Shown piece after piece: positions 56,301 through 64,000 of a stretch of 64,000 nucleotides of DNA. Every line of letters starts with the position of its first letter. Positions within the stretch are counted from its first letter, which is position 1. The translations under genes were made by a program, and so were the position numbers. Where the stretch lies: the NCBI GenBank assembly GCA_905221605.1, contig CAJNDS010002316.1, positions 16,001-80,000 of the forward strand, written 5' to 3'. A model generated the notes under the pieces. The model had not been told where the DNA came from and searched no databases. It saw only the letters and a list, made by a program, of their open reading frames with translations. The DNA is from Symbiodinium natans. Lineage: Eukaryota > Sar > Dinophyceae > Suessiales > Symbiodiniaceae.

Positions 56301-56665
56301 TAACTAGACCCCCCGAACTTCTCATCCTCCAGATCGGACGATTTGTCCAATCAGCCGGAGGCATTAGGAAAACGCGGCAGAGGATTGAAATGCACAAGCA
56401 TCTCACTGTTCCCACCTTCACTGGACATGCCGGTGACGTTGTCAACACCCCGTACAAGCTATGCGGAGGGGTCATGCATATAGGCAAGGTGGTAACGGCC
56501 GGGCACTATCAGGCATTCTACTTTCCTGGTGACACTGAGGATATTTGGTCCTGCCACCTCGTGCATGACGACGGCCAGGCCGCCACGCCAGGGACGGATG
56601 CCACACGACAGGCCATTCTTACAAACTGCTACTTGCTTGCATACCGCATCAATAGCCATGTGTGA
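50374..56665 (+). CDS. LINE polyprotein: EEP endonuclease, RT, zinc fingers, USP domain
   Basis: The frame is continuous with the DIRS pol upstream; ATG 50,374 is the likely own start. With the 46,523 numbering: EEP endonuclease with VLSINVNSL (N1314), FLQETHR (E1344), LAGDFNS (D1454, N1456), SQIDYILV (D1517) and LTHSALIADV (H1548). RT with LSVDLSQAFDRVNRAKL, TTQGIRQGCRLAP and FADD (D2068, D2069). Then Cys/His fingers beginning at C2326 (classical C2H2), C2372, C2482, C2531, C2612 and about C2655. Residues 2,690-2,990 are low-complexity and coincide with another ORF in a different frame, so they may be read-through. A USP domain closes the frame. No lesion was seen, so the copy could be active. 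Confidence 0.82.
54579..55496 (+). CDS. Overlapping LINE ORF, about 305 aa
   Basis: ATG 54,579 opens a frame that overlaps the zinc-finger end of the main ORF. It starts TSTSVETTPEQQMAAVWG, has a basic KGMGKGAGKAAPKAKRDRD tract, an acidic heptad-like stretch, then a balanced globular region (SLRATLWGVLLMEWKARLE ... LHHDL-like helices) ending ELERLQI. Amino-acid balance is far better than in the competing frame, which is Gly/Arg/His-rich, so this is the likely real product here. It may act as the element's RNA-binding or Gag-like protein, though placed after the RT. A recoding step would be needed to link it to the USP frame. Confidence 0.6.
   Translation: MTSTSVETTPEQQMAAVWGLSSPLATTPTPQRQASVRHRLPQGTPQKYRKGMGKGAGKAAPKAKRDRDQEAEDELMMDLESLDEETVRTALKTLVKTALRHEHQLTILEADRSYVFFLDTTNHGIVSMLIQASATWNTKFEEGTVNTSLRATLWGVLLMEWKARLEKIESDAKVLQVAETAGWATRSPLQWIYNEWNPVQKKALPSSRDNLTHEDAKKAVNQLITNTAKDNTVHRFQSLRPLKPDMQAEVITMVLTLTVHQQAAAVYHDLDLLANNCAGKLIGLRLRRERVGKTTLTKELERLQI
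55541..56665 (+). CDS. USP-type deubiquitinase domain with N-terminal PIP-box match
   Basis: Same frame as the main LINE ORF; ATG 55,541 could start it as a separate product of about 374 residues. QTGIRNFF at 55,577-55,600 fits the PCNA-binding consensus QxxIxxFF. The Cys box NPHNLCYANAVIHML has the nucleophile at C3129. QHDAAEFLQHL is the usual Gln-Asp-Ala-Xaa-Glu-Phe box. The His box is TAGHYQAFYF (H3328), followed by WSCHLVHDDGQA with the candidate Asp, and the domain closes with CYLLAYRI. All peptidase C19 landmarks are in order over about 260 residues, compact for a USP. It likely removes ubiquitin from a protein met during element replication, and the PIP box suggests PCNA or PCNA-bound proteins. 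That target is inference. Confidence 0.78.
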   Translation: MLSQKETEKEQLQTGIRNFFSAPVHAMSAKKPRSTLNDPACTKNRDKGSMDGALGHSVSATTEQPVKSTPKQGQVGIPSRGKHGTAGAGTKVEGSLLAWRTRDRITNEPHARSLALTNPHNLCYANAVIHMLHYARSHDAFISGLGEVNGAIVQASRSNQHLNIARHPAWNFIWPGWQKPTRQHDAAEFLQHLCNRTDCVALQGGWEARRPQAGVYEILDEQFNCPHIRLVVQHPFSIQDAVTAWHTQDPPHALTRPPELLILQIGRFVQSAGGIRKTRQRIEMHKHLTVPTFTGHAGDVVNTPYKLCGGVMHIGKVVTAGHYQAFYFPGDTEDIWSCHLVHDDGQAATPGTDATRQAILTNCYLLAYRINSHV

Positions 56666-57094
56666 CTCTACTTGGGATAGTGGCCTCCACTCCCCACTGG
56701 TGTACACAGAACATTCATGATTCTCAAGCTCTCAAACATGAGAGGCTAACTCTCTACACTCAGTACAACAAGGCCTGAGGTCTCCTCGCCTTGTGAGTCG
56801 ACACTCTGACAAGGAGTAGACATAGACTGTAGACAAGCTGGCCCTCATGATGTCTCCTGTACAGTTTTTTGATTGTTAGCTTCACTTGTTAGTTCCCAGC
56901 TGTGACACCTCAGCTGTCGGGCTCTGAGGAGCACAGCTTTGCGGCTGCCAAAGGCAGTATTTATCTTTCTAGGATTGTACAACTTTGCTGTCGGGCTCCA
57001 CGGGGCACAGCAGGGTTTATCTGCCTCACACCGGCGAACCCTCCAACAGAGAGGGGTGACTAGCTCACACTCGCCCGCATGACAACTGCCACAG

Positions 57095-57121
57095 TTGATG
57101 CGAATGAATGAATGAAAAAAC
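57095..57121 (+). repeat. LINE 3' tail
   Basis: GAATGAATGAATG followed by six A and a C, directly before the right target duplication. Such short simple-repeat tails mark non-LTR retrotransposon ends. The 56,666-57,094 stretch is the LINE 3' untranslated region. Confidence 0.88.
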
Positions 57122-57133
57122 GACCACCCGTCA
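57122..57133 (+). repeat. Right 12-bp target duplication of nested LINE
   Basis: GACCACCCGTCA, identical to 50,288-50,299. Confidence 0.92.
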
Positions 57134-57244
57134 AGACTGGTGACCCAGCAATTGCTGTGGGGTGGCACAAGTGTTCCGTGTTCCGATGTGTCCGAGCACC
57201 TGGATGCCATCTGCCTTGGTCTTTCGGCTAAGAAGGGGGCTTGA
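57122..57244 (+). CDS. C-terminal 40 codons of DIRS Pol, cut off by the LINE
   Basis: From the right target duplication the DIRS frame resumes as DHPSRLVTQQLLWGG ... ICLGLSAKKGA and stops at TGA 57,242-57,244. The stop lies within the first bases of repeat B1. Confidence 0.8.
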   Translation, partial: DHPSRLVTQQLLWGGTSVPCSDVSEHLDAICLGLSAKKGA

Positions 57245-57432
57245 GGTTCTATAGGGTATGGTGAGACACATGTGCAATGTATGTGCACCGTGGTGTGTGC
57301 ACCGGCACATGCGAGAATGCGATCATTGACTCGCCCACTGATGAAAAATGTGTGGGACACGCAGCTTCTGTATGTGCTCTGCGATTCTTCAGGTTTAGCT
57401 TTGGGCTTTTGGGTTCAAGAACAAGCGGTAAG
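57235..57432 (+). repeat. DIRS repeat B1
   Basis: About 198 bp, matching B2 (57,855-58,062) apart from a 10-bp indel near its right end. It joins directly to A2. Confidence 0.9.
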
Positions 57433-57639
57433 CTTACTGTTCGCGAGCGAATGGTGTTTTACCGCTTGCTTCCATATCGGCTCTTCGAAAAACGGTGTGG
57501 GCCGTTTGTTCGTGGTTTGCAACCCAAAAGGTTTCTGTTGCTTGTCATGCTTGATTTTACGAACAGCAATTTGCGGAACTTAGCTTGCTGGAGATCTGTG
57601 TTTGCAGCGCTGGCTCCACAGCTCAGTGCAAAATTTTGA
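57432..57639 (+). repeat. DIRS repeat A2
   Basis: 208 bp identical to A1. A 114-bp unrelated stretch (57,640-57,753) follows it. Confidence 0.93.
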
Positions 57640-57753
57640 CCCACCCGGCCCACCCAGGGCATGACAACACAGGGCCCGCTGATGCGGCTGCAACTCCCTG
57701 TATGCTATCGGCATTCACACTGGTGTTGTATGTACAGTTGCCTCGCCCTCAAA

Positions 57754-57854
57754 GGGGGCTTGAGGTTCTATAGGGTATGGTGAGACACATGTGCAATGTA
57801 TGTGCACCGTGGTGTGTGCACCGGCACATGCGAGAATGCGATCATTGACTCGCC
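57754..57854 (+). repeat. Partial B copy
   Basis: The first 101 bp of B, directly before the full B2. It is an extra tandem piece not expected in a standard A1...B1-A2-B2 end. Confidence 0.9.
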
Positions 57855-58062
57855 GGGGGCTTGAGGTTCTATAGGGTATGGTGAGACACATGTGCAATGT
57901 ATGTGCACCGTGGTGTGTGCACCGGCACATGCGAGAATGCGATCATTGACTCGCCCACTGATGAAAAATGTGTGGGACACGCAGCTTCTGTATGTGCTCT
58001 GCGATTCTTCAGGTTTAGCTTTGGGCTTTTGGGTTCAAACCCAGTTTGGAACAAGCGGTAAG
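57855..58062 (+). repeat. DIRS repeat B2
   Basis: Full-length B, ending AACAAGCGGTAAG where the telomere-like array resumes. Confidence 0.9.
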
Positions 58063-59250
58063 AGGTTTGTACGGTTTAGGGTTTAGGGTTTTTAGGGTTT
58101 AGGGTTTAGGGTTTTCAGGGTTTAGGGCTTAGGGTTTTTTAAGGGTTGAGGGCTGAGGGGTTTTTAGGGTTTAGGGTTCTTAAGGGTTTAGGGCTTAGGG
58201 ATTTTTTCTGGGCATAAGGCTGGGTTTAGGGTTTAGGGTTTAGGGTTTAGGGTTTAGGGTTTCGGGTTTAGGGTTTAGGGTTTAGGGTCTAGGGTTTAGG
58301 GTTTAGGGCTTATTGGGTTTCGGGGTTTTTATGGTTTAGGGTTGTTTAGGGTTTAGGGTTTAGGGTTTAGGGTTCAGGGTTTAGGGTTTAGGGTTTAGGG
58401 TTCTTAAGGGTTTAGGGCTTAGGGATTTTTTCTGGGCATAAGGCTGGGTTTAGGGTTTAGGGTTTAGGGTTTAGGGTTTAGGGTTCAGGGTTTAGGGTTT
58501 AGGGTTTCGGGTTTAGGGTTTAGGGTCTAGGGTTTAGGGTGTAGGGTTTAGGGCTTATTGGGTTTCGGGGTCTTTATGGTTTAGGGTTGTTTAGGGTTTA
58601 GGGTTTAGGGTTTAGGGTTTAGGGTTCAGGGTTTAGGGTTTAGGGTTTAGGGACAGGTTTTTAGGGTTTAGGGCTGGATTTAGGTTTCACGGTTCTTTAG
58701 GGATTAGGGTTTCTTAGGGGTTCTTTAGGGATTAGTTTTTTTGGGTTTAGGGCTGGATTTAGGGTTCAGGGTTTTTAGGGATTAGGGTTTCTTTTTGGGT
58801 TTCGGGATTAGGGTTTTTTAGGGCTCAGGCTTAGGGTTTAGGGTGTAGGGACTCAGGGTTTAGGGTTTACAGTGTTTTTTTTGGCATTAGGGTTTTTTAG
58901 GGGTTCTTTAGGGTTTAGGTTTTTTTGGGGTTTAGGGCTGGATTTAGGGTTCAGGGTTTTTTAGGGATTAGGGTTTCTTTTTGGGTTTCGGGATTAGGGT
59001 TTTTTAGGGCTCAGGCTTAGGGCTTAGGGTTTAGGGTGTAGGGACTCAGGGTTTAGGGTTTACATTTTTTTTTGGATTAGGGTTTCTTAGGGGTTCTTTA
59101 GGGTTTAGGTTTTTTTGGGGTTTAGGGCTGGATTTAGGGTTTAGGGTTTTTAGGGATTAGGGTTTCTTTTTGGGTTTCGGGATTAGGGTTTTTTAGGGCT
59201 CAGGCTTAGGGCTTAGGGTTTAGGGTGTAGGGACTCAGGGCTTAGGGTAT
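58063..59250 (+). repeat. Degenerate TTTAGGG array, right part
   Basis: Over 1 kb of telomere-like units with larger periods on top: blocks of about 200 bp (around 58,165-58,375 and 58,390-58,620), then about 180-bp blocks (58,740, 58,920, 59,100) carrying GGGCTGGATTTAGGGTT and GGGTTTCGGGATTAGGG. Confidence 0.9.
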
Positions 59251-59261
59251 AGTGGTGAGGC

Positions 59262-59530
59262 GACGAAGGAAGGGACGGATAGGGCCCTATCGGAAAGGGA
59301 TAGGGGTCTATGCCACGGATAGGGGTCTAGGTCCGGGCGACAGCCCCCTATATATAGACCCCTATCCTTTGCGGACAGGGGCCTATGCATAGGTACCTAT
59401 CCACATCGGGGAGACCCCTGGGGATAGGGGTCTATCGCCTGGCGGTAGGGGGGTACGGATAGGGACCTATCCTGATTGCGATAGACCCCTATCCAATAGG
59501 TACCTATCCAAAACAGATAGGCGGCTACTT
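59262..59530 (-). repeat. CATAGACCCCTATG-type repeats, reverse orientation
   Basis: Units such as GGATAGGGGTCTATG and TAGGTACCTATCC, the inverse of those at 41,091-41,400. Confidence 0.8.
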
Positions 59531-59795
59531 TTTGAACTCATACTCCCAAAATGGTGCCCCGCCTCGAGCGCACGCCACATGAGCCCGCAAACAGAAGTTT
59601 CACTTCCGTGGGAAGGAGACTCATTGCTCGGAGTCCTTTGTCACGGGCGCCGCTTCGCCGCGGAGTATCTGGTTTTGGGGTTGCCTCCGATCGGCCGGTC
59701 ATGACCCTGGGAAGGATGAACCAGCTGGTCCTCCGCAGCCGGAGCACTAGGTGCAGACTGAGGGCTGGCAGCGGCCTCCTGTGCGTTAGCCTCCT

Positions 59796-60940
59796 CTAGA
59801 CGCAGCTCCTTGGCCTGCCTCGGCGTGCCACACGGAGTGCGCGATGCCTCCCTGCGTGGGCGCGGCGGTGGACTGACCGCGCGGCTACCGAGCCTAGGGC
59901 CAGGCTTGAGCCACGGCGTACTCCACCGCCAAGATCCGTACGGCTATGCTGCGCAGGGACATCAGCTTTCGGCACTGCCGCCATACTTGTACTGGCACTT
60001 CCCGCGGGCACAGGGCTGTTTCCCGGAGAGTCCACGTCGATGGCCGTTTCAGAATTGAGTTGGCCAGCCCGCACAGGGAGGAGGCGAAGGCCTTGTGGAG
60101 CTTGCTGTATGCCCGCTTTCAAAGCACGGATCCACTCGAGGGGCAGGCCCCTTTCTGGGCGGCGTCAGGATTTTGGTATCCCCCAGCAGGTGGGTGAGAT
60201 ACTTAGCAACGCCGTCACACTCACGCGCGGATTGAAAAGGGACACAGTAAACCGCATTGGGCAGGGGTTCCAGAACAAATCCACGCGCCCGCAAGCTAGC
60301 CACGTGCCTGAGTAGGAGTTGGATGTGTAAAAAGGGGGACGTCCCCAGCCTTCAGACTTGAGCGCACGGTACAAGACCTCGTGCTCCTCGCCCCAGGTAG
60401 CCTTCAGTGCCCACGCCTGATCAAGGGGCGGCGTTCCAAAGAGATCCAGCCCGACCCTGCGATCCGTCGGTAACACGATGCTCGCCACCCTTTGCTCCCG
60501 AAAGGCCTGTTTATTCGACTCCTTCGCAATGCCGGGGCCATCAAGGCTCCATAGGCTGGCCTGTGTACGCAGGTACTCAGAGCACTCAATCAGCCCTCCT
60601 GTGGAACAGGCCGCCATTTGGAAGCACGCGCCAATGCCATCAGGATAGTACGGCGCCAGAAAGACCAGCGGTCCTAACCCGCGAGTGAAGGAGGAGGTGG
60701 CACGGGCGAAACCCGCCTCGCTATTGAACAGGAAGCCGGAGGCCCGGCAGGTAACGAAAACGCAGACGCTAAAGGTGGGGCCAGTGGAGCAGGCCGTGGT
60801 GATGGCCATGAAGTAGCGTTTTAGTGCCCCTAGCTTGTTTGAGAGGAAAGTCCTGAAGACCCCAATGCTCCAAGAGTGTGGCAGTCCTGTTAAAGGGAAG
60901 TCCTCGGAAGCTTGACATGCTTCCATGAAGCTCATGTGAT
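59796..60940 (-). pseudogene. C-terminal part of helicase-family gene, right copy
   Basis: The minus frame from 60,935 reads MSFMEACQASEDFPLTG ... KLGALKRYFMAITTACSTG ... GIGACFQMAAC, matching the left copy. It then continues where the left copy is cut: STGGLIECSEYLRTQ ... RVGLDLFGTPPLDQAW ... WGRPPFYTSNSYSGTW. A frame change near 60,165 leads to a last frame ending about 59,796. So this copy shows what the left one has lost. Confidence 0.6.
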
Positions 60941-60946
60941 CTTCGC

Positions 60947-63421
60947 CTAGCTGGTCTTCTGGGACACAGAACGCAACAGAAACTTCATTTGTACCACGAT
61001 TTTGGCATACTGGGAGACCAGCCCAATGGGCGCCCCCGCGAAAACCTGGTGTCCGAAGGTGAGTACAATGTCGGCCAGCACCCAGCTGAGATCGTAACTA
61101 TTGCCCAGTTTGCTTTGACTCTCATCCTGGTCAGGCACACGGACCCATCTACACGTCTCCATCCACCTACCAGCAGGGCTGCGTAGCGGTCGCGCAAGCA
61201 GATGCTGCAGATTGGGTCCTGGTGGCATGCGCAGATAGGGAACCTGTCCCCTCAACTCGAAAAGGCAAGCTTCCGAGTATCGACAGGCATACAAGACAGC
61301 AGAGATTTGCGGGGGGAGGCGCATGGATGAGCAGAGCGACAGATTGATGGCTGGACCCACAATAGCCCTGAGTCCCACGGCTTGCATGACCGTTTCGGCC
61401 TGCTTTGGCTTAACAAAGCTTAGGCAGAGGATGGATTCCAGCATGGAGTTGGCAGAGAACCCAGACTCCGTAGAATCAGGGTGCAAATTGGGCTTGCCCC
61501 AGGAAGGCATACCTCCTTGCCCTTTTTTCCACGGTCCGGCGCTATTATTCGGATTATTCGTTTGCCTTAGCAATGCTGCTGGTAGCGTGGCAGGCGTAGA
61601 CAGATCAGCCGGGACGGCATTAAGGCCGCATGTTTTTTGCTCCAAAAGCTCCGTCACATAGTGGTAATTCGGTCGGGATCCTCCCGCTGGCTGCCTGTGA
61701 TCCCCAATCAGGACATCAAGCGCGTGTCGAATGTGAGCCAGAATGGTGTTGGAGCCAGGTGTGCCCAGTTGCTGTGCTTCATCCCTGAGCAGAAGCTCCA
61801 CATCCTTCAACCTGTTAATGAGCGCCGAGTGTGGGAAACTGAGCCGAGCGACTATAGTCCCATGTGTCGCTGCAACCAACAATCCCCGGTACGCATCATG
61901 TGCATCAAAAGGAAGCTTGTAGGTATCCTTTTCCTTGCTGGCCGGGACGCGAATGATGCGACTGCGGACGAAATCGTGGCTTGCAGCGGTTCACCGATCA
62001 ACGGCTTCGATGTAGGCTTGCACTGACTCGTTGCCATGTGCGGTGTAAAGGGTGAGCCTGTTGGTCAGGCAGGCAACCAGCACTCCCAGGAACGCACACG
62101 AGCGTGTTTTGCCGCTGCCAGGGGCGCCAGTAATGAAGACAGAGGAGCGATTGGCACCCAAACCGTAAGAACAGGCTCCAATTAACGCCGCAAGATGACC
62201 GTCAGCCCCCGAAAAAGTGTCACAAAGACACGAAAGGAAGGACGGCCCCGCCGCAAGTGCAAAGACACTGGCTCGGCTCCTTGGTTTGTGCTCATTGCTT
62301 AACGAGTCCGGGCTCAGGCGTAAACGCTCCGCATGCCATAGCGCAGGAGTCCGGGCGTCCTCTTGGCTGGGCAGCGGAGCAACAGGCAGAGTGGCTAGAA
62401 TTCCAGCCAGCAACTGCGGAGTCCATTCCTTGGCATAGACTTTGTCCTCCACTAGCCAGCTTGCGAGGAGGCCACTTAGAGGATCGTCATAACCGGGCCC
62501 CTCAGGTTGAGAAGCCTGGCTGACTTGCGCTCCATGCCTTCCCCTGAAGACCTGACAGACTACAGGGTGTAAAAGATGGGCCCACGAGTCATGCCAATGC
62601 CCTTGGACAACCAATCCGGTGAGCAGAACAAGCACAAGGTCAGTGAGAAAATTCGGCAGCCAGCATGGCTGGCGAATTGCTTCCAATGGGGAATCCTCCA
62701 GCGGTACTCCAAGAGCTACATGCTGTCGCTCCTTGGGCATGTGCAGCAGTGCATCCCAAAGCGGGGTGGAAGCTCCGCCAGGGAGAACCTCCAGCTGGCT
62801 GACCCTGGGCAGTGTATGTTGATTCACCAAATGGTTGTGCTGATCATCAGACAACAGCAGGGCGATTGTGAGGTCTATGGGCTGCATTGCTTTGGTCTCG
62901 CCCGCGTTGGTACGAAGCTTCTTAGGGGCGGTAAGCTCAATGAACACACCAGGGTAGGTCGTGTCACGACTGCCTTCGCGCAAGGTGACCAGCAACGCAG
63001 TGCCCTTGGCAGGTACTTTGCCGGCGACAGCAAACCACAATCTGCGCCTTTCAGGAACTCCTGCCAATTCTGGTGTGAGAAGGATGACCGTTGCCCTCGG
63101 ATAGACCCGATGAAGCAGGCCGATAGGCCACGTATTGGCACCCGGCTGGACGGCAATGGGTGTGGTGGCACGTTTGACGGCTGCCTGCTCCGGGTAGTGA
63201 TACTGCTCCGAAGGCTCCTCCTCAACTTCTGCTTCTGATGCCATGGCTAAGAACTGGTAGCCAAGCATGTCAACGAGACGCTCAAGTGGCAGGAGGGGAA
63301 GCCACATGTCCAGCACAAGTTTCATCGTGGGACCAAGCTCGTGGTCGGGCTGTGGCAAGTCAGTCAGGTGAGGTTTGGCTTCCTGCAATAGGATGCTCAC
63401 GCACTCACCTCTCAATTCCAT
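60947..63421 (-). pseudogene. UPF1-like SF1 helicase region, right copy
   Basis: Two frames joined by one in-frame TGA at about 61,991. Upstream frame from ATG 63,421: acidic EVEEEPSEQ linker, VEVLPGGASTPLWDALLHMP-like conserved block, and Walker A FITGAPGSGKTRS (about 62,105-62,145). After the TGA: LLLRDEAQQLGTPG (Walker B) and IGDHRQPAGG. A frameshift at about 60,965 separates it from the C-terminal part. The left copy lacks these two lesions but has others, so each decayed separately, or the gene uses recoding. Confidence 0.7.
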
Positions 63422-63448
63422 GATCCCCGATTTGACACAGGCGGCAGT

Positions 63449-64000
63449 TTAAGAAATTTCTCCATATCCTGCTGGATGACTTGCCGTCCCAGCACCGCTT
63501 TGACGAATGCTTGGGAACGGTCCGGCAGTTGGACCGAGCCACAAGCGACGCCCATTAAAGACGCCCTGACTGCTCGGTCGAGCCGAGGCGCAAATTTTCC
63601 TGGTCAGCTCCTTGTGCACGTAATCTGCTGGGGTGAGCTGGAACAACTTCTCACTGTCAACGAAGTGGCCGTAGGAGTGGCCTCCGCTGCCGAAGGTACC
63701 AGACTCCGAGAAGAAGTACAGACGCGCCCCATCACAAAGCGCCTGCTCCCTCGCTGCCAAGCTTGGCCGAAAGATGCAGAGCTGGTCGCTCTGGTGGTGG
63801 ACAAGACTGACCGCATGTTGCAACTCTGACCGCAGAATGTATCGCAACATCACCCGTGGCATGGCAATGCCCCCGAGGCGCGCCTTGATGGGGACGAAGT
63901 TGCCTTTGCACTGGGGGCGTTGCTGGCGCTTGTGCCATGCAATGACCACAGCTGCGCCGGTATAGGAACCGGCGGTGAAGCCACTGACGCGTAGTTTGCA
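63449..64000 (-). pseudogene. Hydrolase-like segment of right copy, runs off the window
   Basis: Matches 34,440-34,900 of the left copy: CKGNFVPIKARLGGIAMPRVMLRYIL ... FGSGGHSYGHFVDSEKLFQLTPADYVHKEL. Frame changes near 63,590 and 63,450. The nucleophile elbow would lie at the window edge. Confidence 0.55.

Larger units (their letters stand above)
50300..57121 (+). mobile_element. LINE-type retrotransposon nested in DIRS pol
   Basis: 6.8 kb bounded by a perfect 12-bp duplication and ending in GAAT repeats plus A-run. It encodes an EEP endonuclease, RT, several zinc fingers, an overlapping ORF and a USP-type deubiquitinase. The main frame has no stop. The first ATG is only about 75 bp from its 5' end, so it may be slightly truncated or have a very short leader. 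Confidence 0.88.
42086..58062 (+). mobile_element. DIRS-type (Ngaro/PAT-like) retrotransposon, with inversion and nested LINE
   Basis: It has split direct repeats: A1 at the left, and B1-A2 then B2 at the right, the pattern known from Ngaro/PAT-type DIRS elements. The genes are a tyrosine recombinase, gag, and pol with RT and RNase H. Segment 44,099-45,562 is inverted. A LINE occupies 50,300-57,121. Without the LINE the element is about 9.1 kb. It lies inside a TTTAGGG array. Confidence 0.82.

Noticed and set aside
57277-57639. 120-codon ORF and its twin at 42,105-42,293
   Set aside because: They lie in the identical A repeats and are by-products of the repeat sequence.
42086-57639. A repeats as LTRs of an LTR retrotransposon
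   Set aside because: The tyrosine recombinase, DIRS-type RT and the B1-A2-B2 arrangement fit a DIRS element; no integrase or protease is present.

Overview
The window looks like nuclear DNA from a dinoflagellate, most likely a Symbiodiniaceae-type alga. The evidence is the plant/dinoflagellate-type telomere-like TTTAGGG arrays at several internal places, a eukaryotic gene with intron-like breaks and unusual domain fusions, and a very dense nest of retroelements (DIRS-type, LINE-type) and fold-back elements. No bacterial gene organisation, rRNA, tRNA or CRISPR array was seen.

Layout. 1-2.9 kb: telomere-like arrays and no convincing gene. 2.9-6.7 kb (minus): one gene that joins adenylate kinase, a RING finger, a von Willebrand A domain and a Hint/Vint autoprocessing domain. 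7.8-8.4 kb (minus): a hypothetical protein. 10.4-22.3 kb: two nested fold-back elements whose long inverted arms are packed with 10-11 bp minisatellites built around GTGAC. The inner one carries a Crinkler-like NTPase-nuclease gene and a decayed copy of it. The outer one has a 5-bp target duplication and appears to interrupt the reading frame of a LINE. 22.3-29.2 kb: that LINE (endonuclease, reverse transcriptase, RNase H), with its middle 1.9 kb inverted. 29.2-31.5 kb (plus): two unrecognised ORFs. 31.5-41.1 kb (minus): a long decayed gene with alpha/beta-hydrolase-like segments and a UPF1-like SF1 helicase. A second, separately decayed copy in the same orientation fills 59.6-64 kb.

41.1-59.6 kb lies between the two helicase copies. 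It starts and ends with CATAGACCCCTATG-type repeats in opposite orientations, then TTTAGGG-like arrays. Inside the arrays sits a 16-kb DIRS-type element (42,086-58,062) with split direct repeats (A1 ... B1-A2-B2). It encodes a tyrosine recombinase, a Gag-like protein, and a Pol containing a 2-oxoglutarate/Fe(II) dioxygenase-like domain, a C5-methyltransferase-like domain, RT and RNase H. A 1.46-kb internal inversion splits both the recombinase and gag genes. A second LINE (50,300-57,121, 12-bp target duplication) is inserted in the last part of the RNase H region. It reads in frame with the host Pol and gives one uninterrupted frame of about 3,380 codons. This LINE carries endonuclease, RT, several zinc fingers, an overlapping second ORF and a C-terminal USP-type deubiquitinase preceded by a PCNA-interaction (PIP-box) match.

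The most notable points are the LINE-encoded deubiquitinase with a PIP box, the paired dioxygenase and methyltransferase domains in a DIRS Pol, two independent gene-splitting inversions with inverted microhomology at the breakpoints, and the nested fold-back system carrying a Crinkler-like gene.
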